A stretch of 64,000 nt of DNA from Montifringilla adamsi (GCA_017590115.1 JAGGNK010008781.1:1768911-1832910), one strand, 5' to 3'; positions 45,161-56,300 are shown, counted from the stretch's first letter. A program made the numbers and translations. The notes: generated from the letters alone by a model not told the origin.

Positions 45161-47477
45161 AGTTATTCTGTGAGCTGCCCCATCACCGTGGGAGGCAGCA
45201 ACCATCTGCTGCAGGTGTGTATTGGGAAGGCCAAAATGCACGTGGGACTGGTCACTGAGCCTGTGTCCTGCCTGTCACTGTCCCCAGTGCTGGCTTTGAT
45301 AGGGACAGCTTTGTCCCCTGACTCAAAATTGATGCCTGGTGCCTCTGCACCACAGCAGCTCAGCCCTGGGGTCACCACGCACCTGTGGGAGGGGAGAATG
45401 CATTTGCTGCTTTTAGCTGGATTTAAAACCTATCTGCACTTATCTGCATTTAAAAACTGATCCCCTCAGGAGGGACGTGACCCTTTTGGGGTCCTGTCTG
45501 TCCCCTGGCGTGTTGAAATCTCAGGCAGCCCCTGGAGAAGCTGTGAGGAGCTGATGGGAGTGTGCCAGTCTGTGACGAGGGCAGGACAGGCAGTGGAGCA
45601 GGACCCAGTGCTGGCCCTGGCACAGCGTGTCCAAACACAACCCAAACCCACTGGGAGGGAATGGGACAGCTGCTCAGGACCACTCAGCCCAGCCATTTGG
45701 GAGAGAGAGCTGAGGAAATGGCCAGAGAAAGAGAGGCCAAGCCTCGTGGCCAGGGTCAGGACTGGCTGGGAAAGCAGAACTTCATTGCAATTGCAGTGTG
45801 TCAAGGTGCTGATGGGGTCCCTGTCCCATGGTGGGGCTGATGCATAGGGTGGGATCACCCTTGTACCTTGGGGATGAAGGCAACCTGGTCATGCTTGAAT
45901 AATTTCCCAGTTTACAGCCACCATCCAGGATCGCTTCTTTTCCCCCCTCTCTGCACGTAGCTGAGTGCCACTGACTTTGGGATATTTCACATTACGTAAT
46001 TTGTTTCTGTAATTCATCGGCAGCTTGAGGGTGAACACAGAAAAAGTCAGGAGTGGGGAGTGGGTGTGAGACCCCATGACACCAGCTGCATCCTCGGGTT
46101 TTGCCTTTCCCCCTTCTCCAGGGAAACACGCAGAGATCTTTAGTTTGCTTGGTTTTTTTTTCCCCTGAGACAGATCCACTTCCCTAAGGTAAACTCCATC
46201 CCTTCACATCGCCTGAGTCCCACCGAATTCCTCTCATGCCTGGAGCAAGTAAAGGCAGGTCACCAGGGCTGTGGGAAGGTGCTCTGGAGGCAGCCGTGTT
46301 GCATCATGCAGGGCAGGGCTGCAAACCTCCTGCTGCCTCCACCCTTTGCCAGACCTACCCCCAGTCCCTCCCTGAGACCAGCAGGTCCAAGACCCCTCGT
46401 CCCTGTGCTGGAATTCGTGGTTGTGGAGGGTAAAACCCTGCCAGAGTTTTCACTCACATTGGTCCTAGTGGGCTGATGCTCCGATAAAGTGAATTACAGG
46501 CTGACTGAAGCTAAAGGCTACAGCTTGCTTTAGATGTAATCACTTTCCCCTGAAGCTTTCTATGGGAGGGTGGTTTCAAAGGGAGGGTGGCTCCTGTTTT
46601 GCATCTCACTTCTTTTCCTGGAGGAGTTCAGGTCAACCTAAGCAAGAAAACACCCCAATTTTCTTGCATTTGTACCAGGCATGGGGCAAGTTTAACGTAG
46701 GCCATCTCAAATATCCGAGGCAGGACTCCAGTTTTCCACTGAGAGCTGAAATCCCCATCTTTGCTGCTGGACGGCTCGCATTACCATTTTATCTGATGGA
46801 ATAGCTATCAACGGCAGCTTCCAAGTGAAACGCTAAGGAAAAATCTGTGTAAGCTATCTGCAGGCTGGCAGCACAGATACACCGGGATTGTAGCGACAGC
46901 CAGGCTCTGTCTCAGGGCTCTGTACGTGTCCAGCTGCAGCACAGCACCCACAGCAGCACTCCCTCTGCTCCGGGATGCTCAAGGCAGGCTCATCATGGAC
47001 TAGCTCACCTGAAGTCTCAGCTCCCAGAGCCCTGAGATGCTGCCACAATCTTATCTGTGATATCTCCAGCTCAAGAAGCTTCCAGCTTCCACGATCGCAG
47101 GGAAAAAAGCTTGAAAACAAAAAGCCTCGAGGCTCCAAGAGCTAGAAATGCACAAGGGAATAATCCCCGCTGTTTTAAGAGCAATGCCACTGCAGAACCT
47201 CCATATTCCCACTGCAACACCATCCTGGTGATTCCCTTTGGCACCATGGCCTTCTGGACTGCAAGAACAGGCAAAAAATCCATCTGTGCTCTGGCAGGGT
47301 ATTCGGTGCTGCTGGAAAGTGTGTTCAACCCTAAGGGGTTTATTTAAATGCATTTGATTCTAATGTTGTTCTTAAGGTCACTGGGATGTAAATGCCTGGC
47401 TCCTGTAAAATTAAAGTCCTGAGTCTTTTTGCTGTGGTACAGGACTTGCCTTTCATTCATTAAGTGAAACATCACAG

Positions 47478-47480
<3 letters not shown>
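45161..47480. other. Promoter-proximal intergenic spacer
   Basis: Mixed spacer with balanced composition around 46460-46860 and 47340-47470. It contains a perfect PAR-bZIP-type palindrome, listed separately. No exon is supported. Confidence 0.4.
45991..46000. promoter_or_regulatory. Perfect D-box/C/EBP-type palindrome ATTACGTAAT
   Basis: TTACGTAA is the preferred site of PAR-bZIP factors (DBP, TEF, HLF) and the repressor NFIL3, and it also binds C/EBP. The site sits in a balanced, non-repetitive sequence (ATTTCACATTACGTAATTTG) about 3 kb upstream of the inferred start. Function is inferred. Confidence 0.4.

Positions 47481-47482
<2 letters not shown>

Positions 47483-47523
<41 letters not shown>
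47483..47523 (+). repeat. Poly(A), 41 bases
   Basis: Uninterrupted A run after GATATT. An ATTAAA lies about 75 bases upstream, but no retrogene or LINE body is recognised, so it is either a simple homopolymer or the tail of an unrecognised retroinsertion. Confidence 0.95.
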
Positions 47524-47527
<4 letters not shown>

Positions 47528-47689
47528 GCTCAGAAAATGCTAAATGGCTGGAGCAGAGAAGCCCCGCAATGCAACAGGGATAAATCCAGTCCTCTATCTC
47601 CCAAGACAAACATTTTCAAGAGAAAGATCTGATCCACCCCTTTGCTTTCACAAGACACTCAGCCTGTGGATAAACCAAAGACTCGAACC

Positions 47690-48070
47690 GCACCAAGGCT
47701 GCTGCCCCGAGCCAGCAGACACACAGCTGCCACAGGCACGGCAGGGCAACTTTTCCTGCTTTTTCTGACGCGCCGGGCTCATTTCAGGCGATTTGCCTGG
47801 TGCTCCCGGTGCTTGTGCTCACACCGCGGAGTGCGCCCGTGCTTACACAGCGAGCGGGGTGACTTCAGGAGACTGAGTCCAGGCCTGGGAAAGTGCCTGT
47901 GCCCTGCGGCAGCGCCGCCGTATTGGGGCAAGGAATGCCGTGAGCTCTCCCTCTCCCTCTCCCTCTCCCTCTCCCTCTCCCTCTCCCGCCCTCCCGCTCC
48001 GGGGAAACGCGGAGATGCGGGCAAAGAGCATCCCTGCATGTCCGCATCAGCCTGCTGGAGCGGGGTGGGA
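47690..48070. promoter_or_regulatory. CpG-rich shore with CTCTCC run
   Basis: CpG density rises here (GACGCGCCGGGC, CACCGCGGAGTGCGCCCG, GGCAGCGCCGCCG) before a less CpG-rich gap and the main island. It contains a CCGTATTGGGG inverted CCAAT-like word and a CTCTCC microsatellite. Confidence 0.5.
47945..47987 (+). repeat. (CTCTCC)7 homopyrimidine microsatellite
   Basis: Seven CTCTCC units; the minus strand reads GGAGAG. Homopurine-homopyrimidine mirror symmetry allows triplex (H-DNA). Frames give SPSPSP or GEGEGE artefacts. Confidence 0.95.
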
Positions 48071-48499
48071 CACGCGGAGGTTTTTACAGCTGCTGGAGCA
48101 GTGGAGGTTTGCTGGATGCTTTTCCAGCTGTTGGGGTGGCAGGGAGGGACACCCAGCAGTGCAGGGGGTACAGTGGTGGCTGAGGAGATATGACCTTCCT
48201 CATCCCCTCGCCCCGTCCCCCCGGGAGGATGGAGGGGAAGAAAAAGTGTGGAAAAGCAAGATATTAGTTAAAATCTCTCAGTGACCTGGGTTGCCTCAGT
48301 GCTGATTCCCGTGGGCATTTGCTTGTTAAATTGTTCATATTTTCCTGCAAAGATCCCACGCCGAGAAGGTTTTTGATGCAGTCGGGATCACAGCACAGAC
48401 ACTAACCCAGGGCTGGGAATGTGCATCACGGGGTCTTCTCCTGAAGCCCCCCACTTTCCTTTTGTGGGAAAACTGAAGTTCTTAATTACGTTGCTGTGA
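48071..48499. other. Spacer between CpG shore and island
   Basis: Ordinary composition with few CpGs. No feature recognised. Confidence 0.4.
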
Positions 48500-48929
48500 A
48501 ACGCTCTGGACAATTTCTCGGGGCTGAACCTTTACCAGGGTTCAGAAAGCCAAGAGGTGCCCCGACCTCCTCCTCCGAAGTGTCCGCAATACCACCGGCA
48601 CGAGGGGATTGTCCGCCAGCTCACACCACAAGTGAGAATCCCCGATTTCCACCAAAAACATCATCAATGACACGCAGGGCCACTAACGCAGCCCGCCGCA
48701 CCTTTAAAGCTGGCAACCCCGGCAGCACCGAGGTACCTGGCGGCACTGATAAAGCGCTGTGAGGGGCGCACCGATGGCAGCGGCGGTGCCAGGGGCGCAG
48801 CGGGTGCCGGGGCACGGCCGCTGGGCAGGGCTGGGCGCTGCGGCGAGGGGCGGCCCGGCCCCGCGGACGGACGGAGGGACGGGCGGGCGGAGGAGCGGGC
48901 GGCGCGGCTCGCAGCCCCATGGCTCTGGA

Positions 48930-48937
48930 TTTATAAA
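48930..48937 (+). promoter_or_regulatory. TATA-like box TTTATAAA
   Basis: TTTATAAA lies within GC-rich DNA, where it stands out. It predicts a start about 25-32 bases downstream, near 48960-48967. Confidence 0.5.
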
Positions 48938-48943
48938 CACGGC

Positions 48944-48956
48944 GCAGATGGCGGGG
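48944..48956 (+). promoter_or_regulatory. YY1-like element GCAGATGGCGGGG
   Basis: ATGGCGG is the YY1 core that often sits just downstream of transcription starts in CpG-island promoters. Together with the TATA-like box it gives two competing start models: near 48935-48945 (YY1 in the transcript) or near 48960 (TATA-driven). The ATG inside it opens a 15-codon frame ending at 48995. Confidence 0.45.
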
Positions 48957-48959
48957 CCG

Positions 48960-49044
48960 CGTCCCCGCGCCCAGCGCTGCCCCGCCGGCCGCTGAAGCGG
49001 GAGCGGCGGCGGCCATGGGGGGCGGCAGCTGCCGGCGGGATTAG
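48960..49044 (+). other. Candidate non-coding first exon
   Basis: The right end is set by a consensus donor (GGATTAG|GTAAGT). The left end is approximate and depends on the TATA model. No frame runs open through the exon from an ATG into the donor: ATG at 49015 stops at 49044 and ATG at 48948 stops at 48995. The exon is therefore best read as 5' UTR, with the real start codon further downstream. Confidence 0.55.
49015..49044 (+). other. Upstream ORF of 9 codons ending at the splice donor
   Basis: ATGG in a good context (GCGGCGGCCATGG, a strong Kozak match) encodes MGGGSCRRD and stops at TAG, whose last base is the last exon base. If the exon is real, this uORF lies entirely within exon 1 and would be seen by scanning ribosomes. 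Confidence 0.5.
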
Positions 49045-49050
49045 GTAAGT
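49045..49050 (+). other. Splice donor GTAAGT
   Basis: Consensus G|GTAAGT directly after the candidate first exon, in the CpG island. It is the strongest single signal for + strand transcription in the window. Confidence 0.6.
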
Positions 49051-49148
49051 CGGGATGGGGGGAGCCCCCGGGGGAGCCCCCGGTGCCGGGGTGCGGGCGG
49101 GCCGGGCTGGGGGGGCCGCTCCCCGCAGGTGGGGGAAAGGCGGCCGCG

Positions 49149-49156
49149 TTACGTAA
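49149..49156. promoter_or_regulatory. D-box/C/EBP-type palindrome TTACGTAA
   Basis: A perfect TTACGTAA in the first 110 bases of the inferred intron, inside the CpG island. It is the second such site within 3.2 kb. Confidence 0.4.
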
Positions 49157-49581
49157 AAATGAAAATGTGCCACGGGAGCTGCTCGCCGGGGAGAAACTTT
49201 CTCTTATTATTATTATTTTTTTTTCCTGTTGGTTTTGCTGTGTTTGGCCTCAAGGGAACGCGCCGCCCGGGAGCGCGGGGGAGCCCCGCACTCGGCACGC
49301 TGGCGGGGACACCCCTCTGCGGGCTGGGGGCACCCAAAGGCCTTTTTTTTACCCCCATCCTCTTTTTTTTCCTCCCTTCCGTTCAATCCCGCTGTGTTTT
49401 GCCGCTCATCCCCCGCACGTTGGGGCCCGGTGGGTTGGCGCTGGCCCACAGCCGGAGCAGTGAGCGAGCATCCGAGGGGCACCGAGGGCGGCCCTGTGCC
49501 CGGCGCGGGGGCACCGAGGCCGGCTCCTGGCCGTGACGCGAGCTGCAGGGCTGGCTCCTCGGGCCGTGCGGTGTTCGCCGT

Positions 49582-49593
49582 GTAAATATTTAC
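49582..49593. promoter_or_regulatory. Palindrome GTAAATATTTAC (paired forkhead-type motif)
   Basis: A 12-base perfect palindrome, flanked by CCGT and GGGA, at the 3' edge of the CpG island. It joins GTAAATA and TATTTAC, each a forkhead (FOX) core. It is AT-only inside GC-rich sequence, so chance is less likely here than elsewhere. Confidence 0.4.
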
Positions 49594-51084
49594 GGGAGGT
49601 AACTGAGCCGGGTGTCTGCAGGCAACAAGTGCACGTTTCTCTGAACCCTAGCTGAGGTCTCTGGAGTGATCGCTTCCCTGTTGATTCTTATAATTTCCTG
49701 TTCCCTCTTCTCCCTCGGCCCTTCCTCCTGCTCCCTTGCCCTGACAATGCACAAAGAGCAGGCTGCAGTGGGTGCAGGCAGCTGCCTGCCATGTGGGCTG
49801 CTGCCAACACCACTGAAGCAGCAAAACCTGCAGGACTCGGGCTGGGGCCGTGTTGACCCAACAAAGCCATCCCTGCTTGCAGCGCTTTGAACCCTCTGGA
49901 AGCCCAGCACGCCTGCAGGCACTGCTGCCTGCGCCCCAGGCTGTGTCTGCTCCCTGAACTTTGTGTTTTGGGTCAGCTCAAGAATGTGCGGGAGAGGACA
50001 GTGCTGCTGGAGGTGATCTGTGCAGTGGGTGTTTCCTAACCCGTTGGTTCACAGGCATTTATGGTTTGAACTCTTGCGGCGACCTCTCCCTCAGTATTCC
50101 CGAGAAGCAAAGGTTGCGCTCTGGATTCCTGAAAACCCGTCAGGGTTTTGCTGAATCTGGTGTTTTTAATCAGTTTGGTGGATGTGATATCGTTCTGCTG
50201 GTATTCCTTGGTCATGTGGGGTGAGAGTTTTTCCATTTAGTATAGGGGTTTTATCAGCAAGGTTAAGTTTAAGTTTTCCGTGTGCTTTAGTGATAAACAC
50301 TTGGTACTACTACTGATTCATAAAGGGAATGAGTTGGGACAACTGGGTGAGCATTTCCTTCTCTTCTGGAAGTGGTGGTAAAACTCTTCAAGTGAAGCCA
50401 TGTATTCCTGGATATTTTTAATCAAATCCTACTTAATTCTCTGGGTTTCAGTGCTGATGTTGGGTGACTTTGGAATTTAGCTCAAACCTGTGCCTTGGGT
50501 GAGGAATTCAGTGAGCAAGGCTCGCAGAGTGTGTTGGGGTTGAGTCCCACGATGCCATGGGAGGGAAGTTTTGCGTGTGACAAATATTTTAAAACTTTAG
50601 TTGAGTAAGTTTCGCTGTGAGAGAGACTCTTGCAAAACGTGTTTAGTTTATTGAAAGCAAATGCACTCAAACCTCGGTTTGTTGTTGCCAAAAGGGAAAA
50701 AGTAGAAGCTATTTTTGGTGTGAGAGAGGAGATGGGGCACGCACATGTCTGGGGCAGGAAAACACTGGTACTTTGTTCTTCGGGCTTCATGTGGGTGGTG
50801 GTTTCTGTTACTTAGCTGTGTGTTTCTGCCAAGTTGCAAAACATACCTGGTTCTGAAACCCTGCGGAGGTCAGGGCTGGCTCTGGAGCTGGTCCTGGGCC
50901 CGTCTGGGAACGCCTCCCACGCCAGCATCTCCAGCACTGGAGAAGCAGGTGGGTGCCTCTGCCTTCACACTTTGGAGCTCCAGGGAGGTGACTGGCATTT
51001 TTTTGCGGCAGGATCTGCACTGAAACCATAAACTTGTTTCGAGCAAGCCACCAGCCAGCTGCTGCTTGGCAATACTTTTCACTT

Positions 51085-51163
51085 GCTAATGGCTGTGGTT
51101 GGATTTGAACCAAGCTGCCTCCAGTGGAGGTTGTACTAATCCCTGGAGCCATCCTGCGCTAAA
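51085..51163 (-). repeat. MIR-like (tRNA-derived) SINE head, minus orientation
   Basis: On the minus strand, a box A-like TGGCTCCAGGGATTAG is followed about 40 bases later by a box B GGTTCAAATCC, with CTGGAGGCAG between. This is the layout of a MIR/CORE-SINE head. Intact tRNA folding is not supported because the arms do not pair well. Confidence 0.45.
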
Positions 51164-51729
51164 TCCAAAGAGGGTTTGGTTCAGGCCGTGTTCACGTCTC
51201 GTAATTAGGAGATGCAGTCTGATAAAGGCAGTTTTGTTATGATTGGCAGCGATGGTGTGCATGCAGCTGTGCTGATAGCTGCACGTGTTGAGAGCTCCCC
51301 GTCTCATCTCCACGGCAGCTCTGGACTGCTGGAATTGGGTCATAGGAGATATCTTCATCTTTTGTGACGTGGCTGTGAATTATTTGTCCCCCTTGATGGC
51401 TCCCAGTGTTCCTGGTTCTGGTTTTTAGTGGCCTCTGCTGCAATACAATCCTTTTTGCAATCCAGTTGTCCTGGGAGAAACCTGTTTGAAACCAACTATA
51501 ATTTATGTGCTTGAGATACCATCATGGTCGTGTCCCTGTGGGGGGAGGAAAGTTAGGATCTTGTCAGTTTCTAGATGAGTGGGTACAAAAGGAGGATGAA
51601 TGGGTAACTTTTCAGAGGTAGGTTTTGGGTGGCTGATCTGAGCAGTTGTGAAGGGAAATGGGTTGGAGTAGGGCCTTTGGGGTGCAGTACTCCCCATCCC
51701 TAACCCAGTGTCTCATTCTGACCAGATCG

Positions 51730-51800
51730 CTTCACAAGTCAGAAAACTGAGGCTGGTGGGGTTATGTGAAGTTCAATGTGTCAGAGCAAGTCTGCTGGAG
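51730..51800 (-). repeat. MIR-like SINE body, minus orientation
   Basis: 'TTCACAAGTCAGAAAACTGA', 'GGCTGGTGGGGTTATGTGAA' and 'GTCAGAGCAAGTC' follow the reverse complement of the MIR 3' part ('GAGGAAACTGAGGCTCAGAG', 'GGTTAAGTGACTTGCCC'). Confidence 0.55.
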
Positions 51801-53334
51801 AGCTGGTGAAAAGTCTCTTTCTCCATGAGTGCTTTGCTTGTTCAGTGTGAGGGCTTGTTCCTCCCAGTGGCAAAGTGCTGATTCCCCCTGGGCCTTGTGC
51901 CTGGGAGCAGTGGTCCCCGAATGCAGACCATGGGCTTCGCTGCAGGGCTGCACAAGGATGGGAATCCAGGCCAGTGTGTTCTTAGGAGCACTGTTATTTT
52001 TGTGCAGCTGCGTTTTTAGGAGCCCTGGCTCCTTTAGTCTTCGCTGAGAGTTTTCAGCGGAGAGCAGGGTCAGCTCTAATGGAGCTGGAAATGAGCTATA
52101 GCAGCACCCAGTCGCCTCTCTGATTAGTGACTGAGGCTTTTGCAGCTGCTTAAGGATTTGGGCATCCTGAGGTCATGGATTCTCATCTAGGCTGCTGTGG
52201 CACAGGCTGCTGCACAACTTTGAAGGACCCTTGCTGTGTATCGACATAGGAAGCAGCAGAGAATTGCTATTTATGGCTGGGCTTGTGCTGGCACACAGGT
52301 GTTGAGGTCTCTGATTTGCCCTGTAATGTCAAGGGATAGATCTTTGCATTGCAGTAGAAAATGGAAATGTGTATCATTTAATGAGCATGACTACAGCAGA
52401 GCTGCTTTCCCAAAAAGAAGATTGAAGAGGGAGCTTGAGCTCCAGAACAGAGGGCACGAAAATGCCTGTAAAAGCTTGATCAGAGTGAGGGATGAATCTG
52501 GCAGGAAGGGAAGGAGGACAGAAGAGCAGAAGGAAATGAGTGATTCGTCAGTTTTGGGAAGTGATCCCTGACCTGAGCACGAGGCAGCTGCGGGACTGTA
52601 CTGGGAATTGAGAAATCTGGGCTGCACCCCCAGTCCTGCTGCCCACCCTACTTGTCACTTCCCTTCTTGAGGCCACCAGTTCTCTGTTCCAGCCAACCTG
52701 CCTTTGGCAGCTGGAGTCTCTCTGGGGTGTGGACTGTTCCTACTAAAGGTGAGCAGGGTGCCCCAGGAGGGGATGTTTCTGATGAGCAGGCAGTGCTCTC
52801 ACAGTAACATCTCCCCTGCCACCTTCACTGTGTGACGCTGAGAAATGTCACCTGGCTGAGGTGAGGAGGCACTGATTGCTCCTGATCCCAGTCTGGCTTG
52901 GAGAGGCCCAGGGAGGAGCAGGGGAGAGGTGTCTGGCACTGGAAGAAAAGCAGTGAAGATGCAGTTGGGTGTCCATGACTGTGATTGTTCCCACAGTGCC
53001 GGAGCTGGAGGGGATCTGGGGCGCAGGGAGAGCACGGCAGTGGTTGTGTGCCTGCTGGGTGCATGGAGGATGCTGATAATGGTTAGTGCTCTCTTTATAG
53101 CTGCGGAGCACTGAGCAAACATTAATGAATGTAAAGGATAGCAGCTCTGTCTAGTTACAGAGAAGGGAAGTTACTCCAAATTAACTTTATGATCCGTGAA
53201 ACTGAAGGTTATTTAAAAAAATAATAATGTAAATGGAAATGCTGAAGTTTTTCAGAGTCGCTGAGTACGCTGCTTGTTGTTTAATGCCTTCCATTTTTTC
53301 ACTCCCAGTCTGTGTTTTTGGCTTGGGAACAAAT

Positions 53335-53395
53335 TATAAGCAATATCAGCTTACGCTTGGATTTGAACCCGCATTGCTCTTAGTCAGCTGAAATA
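53335..53395 (-). repeat. Possible MIR/tRNA-derived remnant
   Basis: The minus strand reads CTAAGAGCAATGC then GGGTTCAAATCC, like the box B side of a tRNA-derived SINE, but the segment between the boxes is too short. Weak. Confidence 0.25.
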
Positions 53396-56300
53396 TTTCC
53401 CCTTATCGCTGCTCCCATAATGTTTATTTTAGACCGGATAGCATCATGGCTTTTCTGCTCGCTGTAGGGAAGAAGCCAGTCTTTGAAATAGCCCAGCACC
53501 TTGGAAAAAAATGATCTCAAAGCCAGTTTGGTTTCTGAATGAGGTACAGCTTAATTTTCCAGCAAGAGGTTTGTGCAAGGCTGTATCCCAGGAGGTGGCA
53601 GATGGATGAATTGCTGACAGATTTAAAATCGTACGACAAACATAAAGCATTCAGACCTGAGGCCGAGGCAGGAGGAAGGTTGCAGGAAGAAATGGAGGCA
53701 GAAAGGTCGAGTAAGTTATTCTGGGCAGAAGGTGTGCAAGCAAAGGCAGGCTCTGATGGGTTCAGCTGTGAGGGGAAGGGAAGGCCTTCAAGAGGAGGGA
53801 TGTGTCGAGGAATGTGTTCCCTTCATAGCACAGGGAACCCTTTGTGTCCTGGGCTGATGGTGAGAGGAGGATGAGGAGGAGAAAGGGGAACAAGCTGAGC
53901 ATTGGCAGCAGTGATGAGGCTGGGAGCGGGGTTGCCCTGGGAGGAGACACTGTGGTGGGGTCCAAATAGTTTCCTCCTGTGGGAAGTGATGTGAGGACAG
54001 TGCCAGCGTGCAGGGAGGCTGGGGATGCTGTGGGTATTGTCTCTGGAGGCTGCAGGCCTGGCTGTGCCTCTCCGGGTGGGTGGTGCGTGTGTCAGGGAGG
54101 GAGGCAGAGCCGGCAGGATTTCCTCTCTGCAGCGCTGGCTCCTGGGTTAATAACTAACCAGGCAGTCTAGGTTTATCCTTTCATTGTGGAAGAGAATTAT
54201 TTACATAATACCACTCCACGTAATCTTTATTTAGCATTGTTTCCCTGGTGTAACACTGGACAGAGTGGCGGTGCCCAGAAATGCAGTTTTGGCCAAACGT
54301 GTGGGAAGTTAACTCTTCCAGTTGGGTGTGCTTCTCCCTGCCTCCTCAGGGATCTGGCTGTAAACTGAATAAATACTTCAGTGGCGTGACCATCTATCAT
54401 GTAGTTTTTGGGACTTCTGCGTCCTCTAATCTGTGTTTTCTGCAGGCTGTGGCTGGTGCTGTGTGCTGGTACCTGAATGTTGCCTACCAGCTTCTTAAGC
54501 AACACAGTTTGGGTTTGTCCTGTGCATGTTAGGGCAGGAGAGTCCTTTGCAGTGTGCTCTTCCTTGTCTCTGTGTTGAAGAAGGCAGAAGGAAAGAAATG
54601 TGTCAGCCCGTGGGTGGAGGATGACAGGATTTGGGAAGGTTCCTGGTGCAGATCGTCCCATCGTCTGTGTTCAGTCCCTGAGGACTTACTGCCTCCCAGG
54701 TGGGCAGGTTTCATCCTCCTCAGGGAGTGTTTAATTGCGAGGTCTGGAGGCTTAGGTGGTTGTGTGAAGAACTGGGGCCTGATTATTGCAACACAGCACG
54801 GTGAAGGGCAGAGCCTTGCGCTTGGGTGTCAGTGGGATGTGGTGGGAGAGCTGAATTGCCGAGGAGGATGACAAGCAAAGTCGAGCTTTCTGAAAATCTG
54901 CCTGTGCCTCCAGCCGTGCAGCGCTGGCTGGAGAGGGTGGAGGGTGTCTGTTCCTCTACACTGAGGGATGTGTGGGCTTCTAACAAGCTGTGGCAAACAA
55001 TGGAAAGTTGGCTTTCTTCTGAAAATATTTTAATACCTTATAAAATTACTCCGGCGGCTAAATTTTTATAAGACCAGCTCTCAGCTGTATGGTACTCGAT
55101 CACTTCATAAATAGCTCAGTCTTTGGCCTCTGCAAACTTCTCAAACCTGTACCTGCAGTGCTGCAGAAACCCTGGAGAGCACGTGGTTTATCAGTGGCAG
55201 CACCTGGCTCTTGCAGCAGAAGCATTCTGTCTAAGTGTTTGCTGCCGAGGCCGCGTGATCTCCTTGGTCTGATGTTGCAAGGAGCTGGTTTTGGGAGGCT
55301 GTGAGTCCCCAGTGATTTACACTGGATTACCTGATGGTGCACGCAGGGTCTGGGCTGGATGTTGGCTCCTGGAACCTCTCTGTCAGCCTTGCCGAGGGCG
55401 ATGCGGATCCTGTGTCAGTTTATGCTGCTGATGTGGACATTACTCGCTCAAGCCTGAGACTTGCTGGAACAAAGGTAGCTTGTGAACACCCTCTTTGAAC
55501 CAATTACTCCTGGCAGGGTGAGCTTGCATTTGATCACTGCTTGAAGCCCTCAAGCCTTGTCTACTGCCTGCTCAATCCATGCTGTTACCGCCATGCCATT
55601 TGTGACATCGTGTGGTCTGTAAATCTTGGGTGTCTGTCAGAGCAGTGGTGTTTGGTACCACAACTGTGTGCTCAAGAAGTTTCTCCAGTGGTTTGGTAGG
55701 GGTGTTTTTATGGTGTCTGAACATTAAATAACTACATCTCCTCTTTGGTGTAAGAATTTCTTGTGTTTAGTAAATAACTACGTCCTCTCTTTCCTATTGG
55801 AAAAACCTCCTTGATCAAGTCCTTGCTGTGGGTACCACATCATATAATTCCATTAATAAACTTTTCAAGCTCCATCTTGAAAGCAGTTAGAGCTTTTTTT
55901 TTTTTGTTTTCCCCCTTTGCTGCAGAGTTTCAAGCTCATGCCAGAGTGTCAGCTTCATTTCTAGGTCACCGGTCTGCCCTTTCATTTCCCGCTCACGCTC
56001 AAGTTGGCCGGCTTGTTTTGATTTGGTAATATGTGAGGTGGTGTCCACAGACAAAACCAGGCAGGCCAGTGAAATTCATGTTTCCCTGCAGCCTTGTTCC
56101 TGTTGTGTGTGTGAATAATAATTTCCAAATGCTAGACCAGAGGTGATTAAAAACTGTCAAAGAAATAAAATGCAGCAAAGTCTGCATTACAGGAGTCTGT
56201 GTGTTCTGTGCTTTGGGAAAACTCTCTGAACTGGCAGTGGAAAAAGCCTTCAGAATTCTTATTGAAGGCTTTCTAGTCTTAAATGTCTCTTATTTGGGAG

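Larger units (their letters stand above)
48500..49620 (+). promoter_or_regulatory. CpG island promoter
   Basis: About 1.1 kb of CpG-dense DNA, peaking at 48730-49130 and 49250-49560, with GC-box-like words (GGGGCGGCCCGG, ACGGGCGGGCGG). It holds a TATA-like box, a YY1-like element and a consensus splice donor, all pointing to + strand transcription. CpG islands often fire in both directions, so a minus-strand transcript cannot be excluded. The gene is not identified because no coding exon is certain in the window. Confidence 0.85.

Noticed and set aside
48759..48995. 78-codon + frame across the promoter (ending ...RCPAGR)
   Set aside because: GC-rich frames stay open by chance in CpG islands. 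It starts upstream of the likely start site and stops within exon 1.
51091..51163. tRNA gene on the minus strand
   Set aside because: Box A and B words are present, but the acceptor and anticodon arms do not pair. A SINE remnant fits better.
52236..52571. 111-codon basic open frame in the inferred intron
   Set aside because: No splice sites at useful positions and no recognised domain. Length is within chance for this composition.
53359..53370. tRNA T-arm (GGGTTCAAATCC on the minus strand)
   Set aside because: Distance to any box A is too short and no cloverleaf can be drawn.
55735..55800. Short direct repeat TAAATAACTAC...CTCTCTTT
   Set aside because: Two imperfect copies of a short word. 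Too little to call an element.
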